Shown here: piece after piece, positions 34,249-45,132 of the stretch | How the letters are laid out: every line of letters begins with the position of its first letter | How positions within the stretch are numbered: position 1 is the first letter of the stretch | Assembly: GCF_015207605.1 (NCBI RefSeq) | Contig: NZ_JADEWO010000019.1 | Coordinates: 1-64,000 of the forward strand | Source of the DNA: Oculatella sp. LEGE 06141 | GTDB taxonomy: Bacteria > Cyanobacteriota > Cyanobacteriia > Elainellales > Elainellaceae | Direction of reading: 5' to 3' | Length of the DNA stretch: 64,000 nucleotides | Notes under the pieces: generated by a model | What the model saw: only the letters and a program-made list of their open reading frames with translations | Databases searched by the model: none | What the model was told of the DNA's origin: nothing | Program-made: the position numbers and the translations under genes

Positions 34249-35082
34249 ATGTCTCGTCCTCACGCTCTTAATTTCTCGAATCGAAATTTACGGAACTGTT
34301 CCTTTCGCGGCCAAAACTTGAACAGAGCCGACTTCAGTGGATCTGATCTGCGCGGCTGCGACTTTAGCAAGGCGCAACTGATGGAAGCGAATTTTGAGCG
34401 GGTTAAAACCGGGCAAACTGTCCAGCAAACGCTGATGTGGTTTATGTTTACCGTCACCATTGGCTGGCTGGTCGGAGATACCCTCAGCCGCTTGATTTTT
34501 GGGGTGGTGGGTCAATCTCCAGAGGATGAAGCCTGGCCGTTTGTACTCATGCTGCATGGCGTTTTGGGCATGGCAGCAACGAGCGCCGGGATTTGCGCCG
34601 TTCGCGGCGATCGTACCAAGGCTGGACGAATGCCAGAACTGCTGACCAGCACGGCGATCGGTGCGCTGCTCGGCTTTTTCTATGTGGGCAGCCTGACGGA
34701 CAACAATCCAAAACTGGCGATGGCAGGCTCAGCGATCGCGGCAGGGTTGACGGTGGTGGCTCGGTTGCGATGGCACAATCGGCTGATGGCGATCGCCATC
34801 GCAACAACAGGGGTGGTTGCCACGTACGGCTTTGCTTTCCTGCTGGGAACAACGGCGATCGCCTGTCTTAGCGGGCAGGTGTGGGGGATAGGTCTGCTGC
34901 TGGGTCTGTTGTCAATTCTGTATGTTGGGCTAACGATTGAAGCGATCGGGCTAGTGCTGAAATCGATTCGGTGCGCGGTGGGTACATCCTTTCGGGGCGC
35001 AAACCTGACCCACGCCAAATTCGATGGAGCCAGGTTACGCAATGCCGACTTTTCTGGAGCCGTTGGGTTTTGGGAACGATAG
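34249..35082 (+). CDS. Pentapeptide-repeat membrane protein
   Basis: 277 aa from ATG 34249. Residues about 8-45 and 250-272 are pentapeptide repeats (LNRADFSGSDLRGCDFSKA, and FRGANLTHAKFDGARLRNAD). They enclose five or six hydrophobic segments from about 55 to 235. The split repeat block around a membrane domain is a layout seen in cyanobacteria, where pentapeptide proteins are very common and mostly of unknown function. It starts 16 bases from the start of the divergent glycosidase gene. Confidence 0.85.
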   Translation: MSRPHALNFSNRNLRNCSFRGQNLNRADFSGSDLRGCDFSKAQLMEANFERVKTGQTVQQTLMWFMFTVTIGWLVGDTLSRLIFGVVGQSPEDEAWPFVLMLHGVLGMAATSAGICAVRGDRTKAGRMPELLTSTAIGALLGFFYVGSLTDNNPKLAMAGSAIAAGLTVVARLRWHNRLMAIAIATTGVVATYGFAFLLGTTAIACLSGQVWGIGLLLGLLSILYVGLTIEAIGLVLKSIRCAVGTSFRGANLTHAKFDGARLRNADFSGAVGFWER

Positions 35083-35160
35083 CCCTCTCTGGGGATAGCC
35101 TTCCTGCAATGGGTAGGGCAATGGGTAGAGGCAAACATTGCCCTTGTGTCTATCCGCCAA

Positions 35161-37812
35161 TCAGCATAGAGGTTTACCCGTCGCGTTTTCATAGATCAAG
35201 GTTGCCGCTAACCCTGTCCATCCAGTTTGGTGATTAGCGCCCAGTCCGGCTCCGTTGTCTCCATGGAAGTATTCATAGAACAGCAGCAGATTGCGCCAGT
35301 GCGGATCAGACTGAAATAGCGCGTGCCCTCCATGTACCGGGCGCTGGTCAGCTTCGTTTCGTTGAAAAATGCGGACAAGACGTTGCGAGAGTTCGATCGC
35401 CACTTCGGCCAGGGTCAGCCATTGCCCGGAGCCAGTAGGGCACTCAACTTTAAAGTCGTCTCCCAGGTAACGATGGAATTTTTGCAAGGATTCAATGATC
35501 AGCAGGTTCATTGGGAACCATACGGGGCCGCGCCAGTTAGAGTTGCCGCCAAACATGCCGCTAGTCGATTCGGCTGGTTCATAGGCGACCTGATGCCACT
35601 CTCCGTTGACCTCGAATCCGTAGGGATGGTCAGCATGATATTTGGAGACCGATCGCACGCCATAGGGACTCAAGAACTCAGTCTCGTCTAGCATTCGTTG
35701 CAAAATGGGCTTGAGCCGATCTGGATTCACAATTGCGAGTAGGCGATCGCCCTGGCTGGCCTTGGGTTCCAGGGAGGCAATGTTCGTTTGCAGGTTGGGG
35801 CGATTTTGGATGAACCACTCAAACCGTCTCTTAAACTCCGGGAATGCCTCTAGCATCTCTGAGGACAACAGTTCCACGGCAAATAGCGGCACCAGCCCTA
35901 CCATCGATCGCACCTTCAAGCGGTGGCGATCGTCATCCGGGGTGTGCAGCACATCGTAGAAGAAGCGATCGGCCTCATCCCACAAATGAATGTCGGTGCT
36001 GCCCATGTGATTCATGGCATTGGCGATGTAGAGAAAATGTTCAAAAAACTTGCTGGCGATATCTTCATAGGCGCGGTTGGTTTTAGCCAGTTCCAGGGCG
36101 ATCGCCAGCATGTTGAGGCAGTACATGCCCATCCAACTGGTGCCATCGGCCTGCTCTAGATAGCCACCTGTAGGCAGCTCAGAACTGCGATCGAAAATGC
36201 CGATGTTGTCTAAGCCAAGGAATCCGCCCTGAAAAACATTGTTGCCATTGTTATCTTTGCGGTTCACCCACCAGGTAAAGTTCAACAGCAGCTTTTGGAA
36301 GACCCGTTCCAGAAACTCGGTATCGGCATGGCCATACAGCGCTTTTTCAATTTGGTACACTCGCCAAGTGCCCCAGGCATGGACAGGAGGATTGACATCG
36401 CTGAAGTGCCATTCGTAGGCAGGCATTTGCCCATTAGGATGCATGTACCATTCCCGCGTCAGCCGATCCATTTGCCGTTTGGCGAAGTCTGGGTCGATCA
36501 TGGCCAGGGGAACGGTGTGGAACGCTAAATCCCAGGCGGCATACCAGGGAAATTCCCATTTGTCGGGCATGGAGATGATGTCATCATTGAATAGATGAAT
36601 CCACTCTTCATTACGGGCATTGTGTCGCTGGGGCGTGGGCTGGTTCTCATCCCCTGCCAGCCAATCTTCTACCACATAGTGATAGTACTGCTTGGTCCAC
36701 AGTAAGCCTGCAAACGCCTGCCGCTGAACGTTACGGGCATCGTCAGAATCATCAGGAGCAAAGCGCCGATAAAACTCATCTGCCTCCTGCTGGCGTTGCT
36801 GAAGTGTAGCCTCACTGTTTGCAAAGGCATCCATTTCTGGTTGTGGTGCCAGGTTAGATAAGCGCAAGCGCAAGACCTGTGTTGCTCCGGCCTCCAGGGT
36901 GCATGAATAGTGTGCGGCGGCTTTAGTGCCCCACCGTTCTGGGTTTACCGCTTCGGTTTTGCCATGAACGATGTAATCATTGATGCCATCTTTGACGTAG
37001 GGTGATGAGTTCGCCACGCCAAATAACCGTTCATTGTTTGTTTCGTTTTCGGTAAACAGCACTTCGTCGGGCGTTTGACAGTAGAGCCAGCGATCGCCCA
37101 GGTCAGGATGAGCAGCATGAATGATGCGATTGCCATTGCGAGACTCAACCTCTCGCATAAAGGGCTTTTCGTTATCTCCTCCCCATGACCAGGTGTTGCG
37201 AAACCAGAGAGTGGGCAACAGGTGCAAGGGTTTGGCTTCGCTGGCGCGGTTGGTAACGCTGATCTGGATCAGAATATCTTCGTCGCTGTGCTTGGCATAG
37301 TCCACCACCACATCAAAGTAGCGGTTGTCGTTAAAAACACCCGTGTCCACCAGTTCAAACTCAGGATCATGAAAGCCACGATGCTGATTTTCGGCCACCA
37401 GCTCGGTATAAGGGAATGCGCTCTGGGGATATTTGTACAAATACTTCATGTAGGCATGGCTAGGCGTGTTGTCGAGGTAAAAGTAGTACTCTTTGACATC
37501 CTCGCCATGATTGCCCTGAGGCCCCGTCAATCCAAAAATGCGCTCTTTAATGATCGGGTCTTGCTCATTCCAGAGGGCGATCGCAAAACACAGGCGTTGA
37601 TGGTTATCGGAAATACCGCCAATGCCATCTTCGCCCCAGCGGTAAGCCCGCGATCGCGCCTGGTCGTGGGGAAAATGATCCCAGGCTGATCCATCAGAGC
37701 TATAGTCTTCGCGCACGGTTCCCCATTGGCGTTCGCTGAGATAAGGCCCCCACCTGCGCCAGTAGGCCGTGCGATTTCGATCGGCTTCTAACCGGGTTTG
37801 TTCAGCAGTCAT
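35161..37812 (-). CDS. GH63-type glucosidase
   Basis: 883 aa, one long (alpha/alpha)6-type glycoside hydrolase. The bacterial GH63 form is recognisable from [52 protein letters not shown] (catalytic-acid region) and [10 protein letters not shown]; later [16 protein letters not shown] and [14 protein letters not shown]. Related enzymes cleave alpha-glucosides including mannosyl-oligosaccharide caps and glucosylglycerate. No signal peptide is present, so it acts in the cytoplasm, perhaps on compatible solutes. The glucose-dehydrogenase-like gene lies 183 bases upstream on the same strand. Confidence 0.9.
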   Translation of the reverse strand: MTAEQTRLEADRNRTAYWRRWGPYLSERQWGTVREDYSSDGSAWDHFPHDQARSRAYRWGEDGIGGISDNHQRLCFAIALWNEQDPIIKERIFGLTGPQGNHGEDVKEYYFYLDNTPSHAYMKYLYKYPQSAFPYTELVAENQHRGFHDPEFELVDTGVFNDNRYFDVVVDYAKHSDEDILIQISVTNRASEAKPLHLLPTLWFRNTWSWGGDNEKPFMREVESRNGNRIIHAAHPDLGDRWLYCQTPDEVLFTENETNNERLFGVANSSPYVKDGINDYIVHGKTEAVNPERWGTKAAAHYSCTLEAGATQVLRLRLSNLAPQPEMDAFANSEATLQQRQQEADEFYRRFAPDDSDDARNVQRQAFAGLLWTKQYYHYVVEDWLAGDENQPTPQRHNARNEEWIHLFNDDIISMPDKWEFPWYAAWDLAFHTVPLAMIDPDFAKRQMDRLTREWYMHPNGQMPAYEWHFSDVNPPVHAWGTWRVYQIEKALYGHADTEFLERVFQKLLLNFTWWVNRKDNNGNNVFQGGFLGLDNIGIFDRSSELPTGGYLEQADGTSWMGMYCLNMLAIALELAKTNRAYEDIASKFFEHFLYIANAMNHMGSTDIHLWDEADRFFYDVLHTPDDDRHRLKVRSMVGLVPLFAVELLSSEMLEAFPEFKRRFEWFIQNRPNLQTNIASLEPKASQGDRLLAIVNPDRLKPILQRMLDETEFLSPYGVRSVSKYHADHPYGFEVNGEWHQVAYEPAESTSGMFGGNSNWRGPVWFPMNLLIIESLQKFHRYLGDDFKVECPTGSGQWLTLAEVAIELSQRLVRIFQRNEADQRPVHGGHALFQSDPHWRNLLLFYEYFHGDNGAGLGANHQTGWTGLAATLIYENATGKPLC

Positions 37813-37995
37813 AGTATGTATTGGATGAACGTTTGTAGGGAGGTTTGAAATGGAGTAACGGCCTCAAGGGCGTAGCATGAGCCGCTGAAACAGGCCGAAA
37901 AGTCTTGCCTGTACTTGTTTCTTGCAGGAGTTTCTTGCAGGAGGCCACGCCCTTAGCAGGTGTCGAGTTACCAATTAGACGTTTTTACCCATCAT

Positions 37996-38805
37996 TTATG
38001 CAGACCAGGGTTCTTGAAAGTCGGCATAGAGGGTTAATCCGCCGTCGATAAATAGAGTTTGTCCGGTGATGTAAGCTGCTTCATCAGAGGCTAGAAAAGC
38101 AGCGGCGGCGGCCATTTCTTCTGATGTTCCGGCTCGCCCCATTGGGATATGGCTCTCGACCTCTGCCTGTTTTTCGGGGTCTTCTGTCCAGGCTTCATTG
38201 ATCGGGGTAATGGTCGCTCCGGGGGCGATGCCATTCACGCGGATGCCACGGTTGGCGTATTCTAGCGCCAGGGTTTTAGTCATGTTTCCCATACCGCCTT
38301 TGCTGATGGAATAGCTGACATACAGCGGACGGGGAATGATTTCGTGAACGCTGGAGACGTTGATGATGACACCCGATCGCTTCTGCTCCACCAGATGCTT
38401 AATGGTTTCCCGCGCACACAGAAACGCGCCTCGCAGATTAACTCCAATGATGCGATCGAACTCATCGGAGCCCAGTTCATGCGAGGCTTTTTCACTTTGA
38501 ATGCCGGCATTGTTGATCAGAATATCCAAACTGCCCAATGTCTCAATCACGGTGTTCACCATGTTGATGATGTCTGATTCGTTAGAAACATCGCCTTGAA
38601 CGGGCAGCGATCGCACGCCGCATCCTTCTATGTCGCTACAGGCTTTTTGAATGGCTTTCTCTTCGGTTTCCTCTGCCCGTTCCGGATTGCCGCGATAGTT
38701 AATTGCAATGTTGCATCCTTCTTGCGCTAAACGAATGGCGATCGCCTGCCCAATGCCTGATGTGGCACCTGTAATCAGCGCCGTTTTACCTTTGAGTCCT
38801 TTCAT
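37996..38805 (-). CDS. SDR oxidoreductase, glucose 1-dehydrogenase-like
   Basis: 269 aa classical short-chain dehydrogenase. Cofactor motif TGATSGIGQAIA, NNAG at about 100, catalytic Ser in INVSSVHE and YxxxK as YSISK, and C-terminal ITGQTLFIDGGLTLYADF as in glucose 1-dehydrogenases. The basic residues after beta-2 (NYRGNPERAEET) suggest NADP use. Reaction: glucose to gluconolactone, if the family label holds. With the glucosidase next door the pair could release and oxidise glucose. Confidence 0.9.
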   Translation of the reverse strand: MKGLKGKTALITGATSGIGQAIAIRLAQEGCNIAINYRGNPERAEETEEKAIQKACSDIEGCGVRSLPVQGDVSNESDIINMVNTVIETLGSLDILINNAGIQSEKASHELGSDEFDRIIGVNLRGAFLCARETIKHLVEQKRSGVIINVSSVHEIIPRPLYVSYSISKGGMGNMTKTLALEYANRGIRVNGIAPGATITPINEAWTEDPEKQAEVESHIPMGRAGTSEEMAAAAAFLASDEAAYITGQTLFIDGGLTLYADFQEPWSA

Positions 38806-39109
38806 ATTCTGTTTGCTTTCTAAAGGGGTGAGTTGCCCTGCGGTTAAGGCAGGTTCAATACGGAACGTGTGTCTGCGGTACGATCATGCAGACGCTTGAA
38901 AGAATGGAGGACATTGTCTTGGTTCAATGTTCAACCGAGTTACGCGCAAACCACCCACCTGAGTAGATGTGGAATGCGCGTCTCCAATGCTGCACGTCCA
39001 TCATCTACACAGGGGCACGGTAACAGGAGCAAAGCCGTTACTTCCCCTATCTATGGTTGGATTTGTCATCCTGTAGGCTCTAATCATCCGTTATGACGAA
39101 CAGCCACCG
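38806..39109. other. Intergenic region, nothing recognised
   Basis: 304 bases between two minus-strand genes. A 75-codon frame at 38869-39096 has no motif and mixed composition. No hairpin or repeat stands out. It should contain the promoter of the SDR-glucosidase unit. Confidence 0.5.
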
Positions 39110-40279
39110 TCAAGCGCCAGCGATCGCCACCCCACGCAATGCCTGAATGGTGGCGATCGTTGCCTCTGCCACGCGATCGAGTTCTGCTGCTGTGTTGAAC
39201 CGCCCAATTCCAAAGCGGATGGAGGCAAAGGCCAGATTGTTCGATCGCCCCAGTGCGGCTAATACATGCGATGGTTCAATGTTGGCCGACGTGCAAGCCG
39301 AGCCGGAGGAAACAGCTACCACTGGCTGAAGCCCCAGCAATAACGCCTGACCATCGACCCCATCCACGCTGATGTTCAAGTTTCCCGGCAGCCGTTGGCT
39401 GGGATGACCATTAAGATAAATGCCATCCAAACTCTGTAACCGTTGCCACAGGCGATCGCGCAACTGAGTCAGGCGATCGGCTTCTGCCTCCATTTCCGTT
39501 TGGGCAAGCTGCACCGCTGCCGCAAAACCAACAATTTGCGGTGGATACAGCGTTCCCGATCGCATTCCCCGTTCGTGCCCTCCACCATGCAACTGCGGCG
39601 CAAGCTGCACCCTGGGGTTTCGGCGGCGGACATAAAGCGCTCCAATGCCTTTGGGTGCGTAAACTTTGTGCCCCGTCAGCGACATCAGGTCAATCTGCAT
39701 GGTTTGCACATTCAGCGGAATTTTGCCGATCGCCTGAGCGGCATCGCTATGGAACAACACACTGCGGCTGTGACACAGGGTACCGATCGCCTCTAGAGGC
39801 TGCACTACACCGATTTCATTATTGGCAGCCATGACCGACACCAGAATTGTATCTGGACGAAAGGCGCGTTCTAGTTCCTGCATATCAATCAAGCCATCCG
39901 GCTGCACCGGCAGCACCGTTACGTCAAACCCCAACGATTGCAGATAGCGGCACGGGTCAAGTATGGCGTTGTGTTCGGTTTGTACCGTGATGATATGACG
40001 GCCACGAGTAATATACGCTTCGGCTACACCTTTAATCGCCAGGTTGTTGGCTTCTGTAGCTCCACTGGTAAAGATGATTTCTTCGGGCGTGGCGTGAATT
40101 GCTGCCGCTATGGTTTCGCGGGCTTGCTGGACGGCGGCCTCTGCTTCCCAGCCATACTGATGGGCGACGCTGGCCGGGTTGCCAAAATGCGTGGTGAAGT
40201 AAGGCATCATTGCCGCCAAGACTCGTTCATCAACCGGGGTCGTTGCGTGGTGGTCTAAATAAATAGGACGATGCGGCAT
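39110..40279 (-). CDS. Cysteine desulfurase (IscS/NifS family)
   Basis: 389 aa. Fold-type I PLP enzyme: YLDHHATTPVDERVL at the start, TSGATEANNLAIKG, the PLP lysine in SLTGHKVYAPKGIGALY, and the catalytic Cys in VAVSSGSACTSANIEPSHVL. It moves sulfur from cysteine to scaffold or carrier proteins for Fe-S clusters and thio-cofactors. The long Cys loop places it in class I (IscS/NifS), not SufS. No isc or nif genes are beside it. Confidence 0.95.
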   Translation of the reverse strand: MPHRPIYLDHHATTPVDERVLAAMMPYFTTHFGNPASVAHQYGWEAEAAVQQARETIAAAIHATPEEIIFTSGATEANNLAIKGVAEAYITRGRHIITVQTEHNAILDPCRYLQSLGFDVTVLPVQPDGLIDMQELERAFRPDTILVSVMAANNEIGVVQPLEAIGTLCHSRSVLFHSDAAQAIGKIPLNVQTMQIDLMSLTGHKVYAPKGIGALYVRRRNPRVQLAPQLHGGGHERGMRSGTLYPPQIVGFAAAVQLAQTEMEAEADRLTQLRDRLWQRLQSLDGIYLNGHPSQRLPGNLNISVDGVDGQALLLGLQPVVAVSSGSACTSANIEPSHVLAALGRSNNLAFASIRFGIGRFNTAAELDRVAEATIATIQALRGVAIAGA

Positions 40280-40367
40280 GATAGGGGCATGTACCTCAAC
40301 TCGCTAATTACATTATCTCAACTCAAATCTATTCGATGGGCTAATTGCTGCCCCGGTAGCGCTAGTG

Positions 40368-40886
40368 ATGACTATTCGTTCTGCAACCCCATTCGATGAT
40401 GCAGCGATCGCCGCAGTGCATCAGCAAGCCTTTGCACGACCCAATGAAGCTCGCGTGGTAGAACGCATTCGTCAATCCGAGCGCTACCTGCCCACGCTTT
40501 CCCTGGTAGCCGAGCAGGATGGGGCGATCGTCGGCCACATTTTGTTCAGCCTGATCGATTTGGTCAATAACGAGATAGTGTTGCCTGTTCTAGGATTAGC
40601 ACCGCTGGCGGTTCATCCCGGTTGGCAGCATCAGGGGATTGGCAGTGCGTTGGTTCTGGCCGGTTTAACCAGTGCTGCCGCCACAGACGCTCCGCTGATC
40701 GTGGTTTTGGGGCATCCCTCGTTTTACCAGCGGTTTGGGTTTGAGCCAGCCAGCCAGTTTGGAATTACCGCCCCGTTTCCGGTTCCAGACGAAGCCTTTA
40801 TGGTCAAATGGCTCAAGCCACAACAGGATAGCGGCGATCGCTATCAGGGGCGGGTTATCTATCCTGCTGCGTTCCAGGAAGTGTAG
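40368..40886 (+). CDS. GNAT-family N-acetyltransferase
   Basis: 172 aa from ATG 40368; a GTG just before is also open. It shows the GNAT acetyl-CoA loop in VHPGWQHQGIGSALV, a preceding strand LAPLAV, and a conserved end PSFYQRFGFEPAS. Such proteins (YhbS-like) acetylate small molecules or proteins. Substrate unknown. It stands between two unrelated genes, divergent from the cysteine desulfurase. Confidence 0.92.
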   Translation: MTIRSATPFDDAAIAAVHQQAFARPNEARVVERIRQSERYLPTLSLVAEQDGAIVGHILFSLIDLVNNEIVLPVLGLAPLAVHPGWQHQGIGSALVLAGLTSAAATDAPLIVVLGHPSFYQRFGFEPASQFGITAPFPVPDEAFMVKWLKPQQDSGDRYQGRVIYPAAFQEV

Positions 40887-40997
40887 AACAATTACAAAGT
40901 TTCTGAAAACTGTTAGATAATTAGAGACTGAGTCCGCCCCGCTGTTAGGGAATTATCTCTGGCATCGTGGTTTCGCCACCATTGACCACCCCAGGCT

Positions 40998-41981
40998 ATG
41001 ACAACCTCCGATCGCCGACCCGTCCTTTTAGATTTTGAAAAGCCCTTAGTTGAACTAGAGGCGCGAATTACGCAAATTCGTGAACTCGCAGAAGAAAACG
41101 ACGTTGATGTCTCGGAACAGATCTGGAAGCTAGAGGAGCGAGCCGCCCAACTGCGTCAAGAAATTTTTCACAGTTTAACCCCGGCGCAACAGCTACAGGT
41201 GGCACGCCATCCGCGCCGTCCCAGCACGTTGGACTACATTCAGGCCATTAGCGACGACTGGCTGGAACTGCATGGCGATCGCACCACGGGCATGGATGAC
41301 CCGGCGATCGTAGGCGGCGTGGCTCGGTTGGCTGGTCGCCCGGTGATGATGTTGGGTCAGCAGAAAGGGCGAGACACCAAAGACAACATCACCCGTAACT
41401 TTGGCATGGCGCATCCCGGTGGCTATCGCAAAGCGATGCGGTTGATGGAACACGCCAATCGCTTTGGGATGCCGATTTTAACCTTCATTGATACTCCTGC
41501 TGCCTATCCTGGGGTGGAAGCAGAGCGGTTAGGGCAAGGAGAAGCGATCGCCTACAACCTGCGAGAAATGTTTCGCCTGGAAGTGCCGATCATCTGTACT
41601 GTAATTGGCGAAGGTGGGTCAGGTGGCGCGCTGGGAATTGGTGTGGGCGATCGGCTGATGATGTTCGAGCATTCCGTTTATTGTGTTGCGCCTCCTGAAG
41701 CCTGTGCCGCTATCATTTGGCGCGATGCCAGCAAAGCCCCCCAGGCCGCAGAAGCGTTGAAGCTCACCGCAACCGATTTGAAGCATTTAGACATTATCGA
41801 TCAGGTAATTCCAGAACCGCTGGGCGGTGCCCATGCTCATCCTGTCAAAGCGGCTGAGAGCCTGAAGCAGGTCTTGCTCGAAAACTTATCAGAGCTGCTG
41901 CAAATGACTCATCAACAGCGGCGGGAACTGCGTTACCAAAAGTTCCGCAACATCGGCGTGTTTATGGAAATGTCTGCTTGA
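40998..41981 (+). CDS. accA: Acetyl-CoA carboxylase carboxyltransferase alpha subunit
   Basis: 327 aa. [18 protein letters not shown] at the N-terminus, [33 protein letters not shown], then [23 protein letters not shown] and [19 protein letters not shown] complete the biotin-dependent carboxyltransferase alpha chain. It carries the carboxyl from biotin to acetyl-CoA, making malonyl-CoA for fatty-acid synthesis. accD is not in the window, as usual in cyanobacteria. Confidence 0.98.
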   Translation: MTTSDRRPVLLDFEKPLVELEARITQIRELAEENDVDVSEQIWKLEERAAQLRQEIFHSLTPAQQLQVARHPRRPSTLDYIQAISDDWLELHGDRTTGMDDPAIVGGVARLAGRPVMMLGQQKGRDTKDNITRNFGMAHPGGYRKAMRLMEHANRFGMPILTFIDTPAAYPGVEAERLGQGEAIAYNLREMFRLEVPIICTVIGEGGSGGALGIGVGDRLMMFEHSVYCVAPPEACAAIIWRDASKAPQAAEALKLTATDLKHLDIIDQVIPEPLGGAHAHPVKAAESLKQVLLENLSELLQMTHQQRRELRYQKFRNIGVFMEMSA

Positions 41982-42474
41982 GCGTTATCACCACAAACCG
42001 TTAGCCTGAATCAACCGTTGGCTGAGCCTTGTTTTCGTGGAGCATTAATTCTTGAGGCATTAAAGAGACGCGATTGCCAGTGCTATAATTCTGAAGGAAA
42101 CAATTGTTTACATTGTTCCTAATCTTTGAGCGGCTGCTCCCTTGAGCGCTGGCTTTTTTAGCGCTGTTGTTAACTAATAGGCGCGACTTTAAAGGTTTTA
42201 TCCCAAGTCATCACTGGAGAAGAACAGAGCCGATGGAGGCACATAAAGCACATCTTTTTTGCAACGACTGCACTGCAAAACTACCCTGGGCTAGCACCAG
42301 AGTGCTGATTACCTGTTGTCCATCTGTTCATCTTCCGGTGTTTATCTAAGCCTAATCTGCCGTTAATCGTTTATTGCACCCCGACCTACTAATCTTGAAC
42401 AGACCAACGAACCGATGTCCTAAGCTTTGGCTGAATAGGACACCAATGAACTTGGCAAAGATTTGGAACCTTTC
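41982..42474. other. Intergenic region between accA and SDR
   Basis: 493 bases. GGAAACAATTGTTTAC followed by ATTGTTCC (about 42097-42120) contains the palindrome AACAATTGTT. A TATAAT lies just upstream (42082-42087) and could be a -10 box. A 38-codon cysteine-rich frame (from ATG 42232) is not convincing. I see no supported RNA gene. Confidence 0.4.
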
Positions 42475-43194
42475 ATGATTGCAACAAACCGTCGTGCCCT
42501 GATTACAGGAGCCAGTAGTGGAATTGGTAGAGCAACTGCGATCGCCTTTGCTAAGGCCGGAATCGATCTGGCGCTGGTGAGTCGTTCTCAGTCCAAACTG
42601 GACGCTGTTGCCGCCGAAGTGAGCCAACTGGGTGTCGCGGTCAATGTGTATCCGTGTGATCTGTCTGCCGTGGAAACGGTGGAAGCGCAAATTGGCGCGA
42701 TCGCGGCTGATTTCGGTTTAGACATTCTGGTAAACAGTGCCGGAATTGGCTACACCGGAGATCTGCGGGATACATCGCTGGCTGACTGGCAGCAGGTGAT
42801 GACCATTAATCTGACCAGCGTGTTTCAGTGCATTCAGGCCGTTTTACCGGGAATGCGCGACCGCCAACAGGGCACGATCATCAACATCGCGTCCATTGCC
42901 GGATACCAGGCCTTTCCGGGCTGGGGTGCCTACAACGTTAGCAAAGCCGGATTGATTGCCCTATCCAAAACGCTGGCGGCTGAAGAACGAGCAAACGGGA
43001 TTCGAGTCGTTATCCTCAACCCTGGGGCGGTCAATACCTCCCTTTGGGATACAGAGACGGTTCATGCTGATTTCGATCGCTCTCGGATGCTGACCCCCCA
43101 AACGGTTGCTCAATCGGTGCTTCATGCCGCGACTCTCCCCTCGGAAGCGGTGATTGAAGAACTGACGGTCATGCCAAGTGCTGGAGCGCTGTAG
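42475..43194 (+). CDS. SDR oxidoreductase, FabG-like
   Basis: 239 aa from ATG 42475 (MIATNRRALITG); the TTG 12 bases earlier is less likely. Classical SDR: TGASSGIGRATAIAFAKAG, NSAGIGYTG, Ser in INIASIAGY and the catalytic YNVSK. An arginine after beta-2 (VSRSQSKLDA) indicates NADPH. It lies 57 bases before folE on the same strand, so a reductase in pteridine metabolism is possible besides a general ketoreductase role. Confidence 0.9.
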   Translation: MIATNRRALITGASSGIGRATAIAFAKAGIDLALVSRSQSKLDAVAAEVSQLGVAVNVYPCDLSAVETVEAQIGAIAADFGLDILVNSAGIGYTGDLRDTSLADWQQVMTINLTSVFQCIQAVLPGMRDRQQGTIINIASIAGYQAFPGWGAYNVSKAGLIALSKTLAAEERANGIRVVILNPGAVNTSLWDTETVHADFDRSRMLTPQTVAQSVLHAATLPSEAVIEELTVMPSAGAL

Positions 43195-43251
43195 CGTTTC
43201 ATCGCTTCCTCTTTGCCCCGTTTAACCATTTTTGGAGACTTCTGAGTACTT

Positions 43252-43980
43252 ATGTCTATTGCTTCTTCCAACGGCTACAACGGCCAAAACTCGAAACCCA
43301 CAGCCGATTCTACCCCCTCTGAGACGGCTAATACAGCGCGTCTTGAATCTAGACCCGATCGCAACACGTCCCACGGTCAGGAGTCGCAGTTGAAAACCAC
43401 TCCAGAGGTTGCTACAGATGAAATGATGGACGCGGTGCGTACCATTCTGCTAGGCGTGGGTGAAGATCCGGAACGGGAAGGGCTGCTTAAAACCCCCAAG
43501 CGGGTCGCTGAGGCCATGCAATTTCTGACGAATGGCTATCATCAATCCCTGGAGGAGCTGGTTAATGGTGCCATCTTCGACGAAGGGCACAACGAGATGG
43601 TGCTGGTCAGAGATATCAATTTCTTTAGCCTGTGCGAACACCACATGCTGCCCTTTATGGGAAAAGCTCATGTGGCTTATATCCCCAATGAGAAGGTCGT
43701 GGGCTTAAGCAAAATTGCTCGCATTGTTGAGATGTATGCCCGTCGGTTACAGGTACAGGAACGGTTAACTCGTCAGGTTGCAGAAGCGGTTCAAACCATT
43801 TTGGAACCCAGAGGCGTGGCGGTGGTTATGGAAGCAACCCACATGTGCATGGCAATGCGCGGGGTGCAAAAGCCAGGTTCCTGGACGGTGACTAGCGCAA
43901 TGGTCGGTGTTTTCCAGGATGACCAGAAGACTCGCGAAGAGTTTCTCAGCTTAATTCGTCACCAGGCTGCATTCTTCTAG
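43252..43980 (+). CDS. folE: GTP cyclohydrolase I
   Basis: 242 aa. The first 60 residues are a Ser/Thr/Asn-rich extension of low complexity. The enzyme core follows: [20 protein letters not shown], zinc-binding Cys and His in [45 protein letters not shown] and TREEFLSLI. It opens GTP to dihydroneopterin triphosphate, the entry to folate and pterin synthesis. The GGAG upstream (43232-43235) is somewhat far from ATG 43252. Confidence 0.97.
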   Translation: MSIASSNGYNGQNSKPTADSTPSETANTARLESRPDRNTSHGQESQLKTTPEVATDEMMDAVRTILLGVGEDPEREGLLKTPKRVAEAMQFLTNGYHQSLEELVNGAIFDEGHNEMVLVRDINFFSLCEHHMLPFMGKAHVAYIPNEKVVGLSKIARIVEMYARRLQVQERLTRQVAEAVQTILEPRGVAVVMEATHMCMAMRGVQKPGSWTVTSAMVGVFQDDQKTREEFLSLIRHQAAFF

Positions 43981-44008
43981 ACGAGCAGAAATAGGGGCAA
44001 AGCGTAGA

Positions 44009-44033
44009 GGGTGTGGGCGATCGACCCACACCC
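44009..44033. terminator. Shared hairpin between folE and trpF
   Basis: GGGTGTGGG and CCCACACCC pair exactly around CGATCGA, followed by CTTCTCG. It sits between convergent genes and should end both transcripts. The T tract is poor. Confidence 0.75.
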
Positions 44034-44063
44034 CTTCTCGTTTGGAGCCTTCGACGCGATCGC

Positions 44064-44729
44064 TCACCGCTCAACCAACGACGACTGCGATCCCAGCAGC
44101 GGTTTGGCCTTCAATCGTTCGAACAGTTGAGCCACCCGGTCAAGATCTTTGTACCCTGGTGAAATTTCGACTCCGCTGGACAGATCAATCCCATGCGGCT
44201 GAATTTGGCTCAGTGCGTTTAGCACATTGTCGGGATTGATGCCTCCGGCTAAAAACCAGGGACAGGTTGGACAAAATTGCTGCAAGGCCGACCAATCCAG
44301 GGTTTTACCTGTGCCACCCAGCACATCGGGATGGTATGCATCTAGCAATAAGGTATCTACTGCGCCGTAATACAACTGAGCTTGCTCTAAGGCATTGCTG
44401 TTGCGAACTCGCAGCGCTTTAATAACTTCAATGCCAGGCAATGCTGATTTGAGCTGGCGGCAAACGGCGGGCGATTCGTTGCCGTGAAGCTGAACTCCGT
44501 TTAGGTTGGCGATCGCCACTACTCGCACCATCTCCTCTAGGGGCACATCGGCAAACACCCCAACCCGATCAACCGGAACAGCCAGGTGTTCGACAACGGC
44601 TCGGATTTGCTCTGGTACAACGTAGCGAGGCGACTGCGGTACACAGATAAACCCCAGAGCGGTTGCGCCTAACCGGGCGATCGCAGCTCCCTGCTCTGGT
44701 TGTGTAATGCCGCAGATTTTGACTCGCAT
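44064..44729 (-). CDS. trpF: Phosphoribosylanthranilate isomerase
   Basis: 221 aa from the ATG giving [14 protein letters not shown]; longer frames add unconserved residues. TrpF barrel motifs: VKICGIT (catalytic Cys), [45 protein letters not shown] (catalytic Asp in LLDAY), [10 protein letters not shown], and [16 protein letters not shown] at the end. Tryptophan pathway, third step. No other trp gene is nearby. Confidence 0.97.
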   Translation of the reverse strand: MRVKICGITQPEQGAAIARLGATALGFICVPQSPRYVVPEQIRAVVEHLAVPVDRVGVFADVPLEEMVRVVAIANLNGVQLHGNESPAVCRQLKSALPGIEVIKALRVRNSNALEQAQLYYGAVDTLLLDAYHPDVLGGTGKTLDWSALQQFCPTCPWFLAGGINPDNVLNALSQIQPHGIDLSSGVEISPGYKDLDRVAQLFERLKAKPLLGSQSSLVER

Positions 44730-45132
44730 GATTAACTCATTGCCTCTAAATTCAAGTTGGGATACAGCAACCACCAGGATGCTCAAATCCATTCAACCAG
44801 TAGTTTAGCCGCTGAACGGCTCAGCCACCCTGGAATCAACCCATTGAGCAACTGCTTCCAGAATTACATAGTTTTGTTTCAGTTTTTCCAATAACTGTTA
44901 ACTCTTCAAACAATTTGGAATTCAGGATCAGGCACTTTTTTATAATCCTTATTGCTTTGAGACTTTAGCCATACAAAGTTTAGGCAGGAGATTGTAGAGC
45001 GTTTGTTCTAATCGTGACTCTGTGTCCAGCATCAATTCATGTGTTGTCTGCACACCTGATATCTCTGAGCCAAACCCTGGGCGCTGGCTTGAAGCAAACC
45101 CATATCAAATAGAGTTAGGAGAAGAAGTCTTG
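44730..45132. promoter_or_regulatory. Divergent trpF / psaK control region
   Basis: 403 bases. TATAAT at 44941-44946 is a good -10 box reading toward psaK, about 190 bases before its start, with no well-spaced -35 element. That would give psaK a long leader. No clear RpaB (HLR1) direct repeat was found by eye. No other gene is supported; the upstream open part of the psaK frame (from 45022) is unlikely to be translated. Confidence 0.45.

Noticed and set aside
42167-42349. Small cysteine-containing ORF between accA and the SDR gene
   Set aside because: No ribosome site or similarity; 38-60 codons is within chance length.
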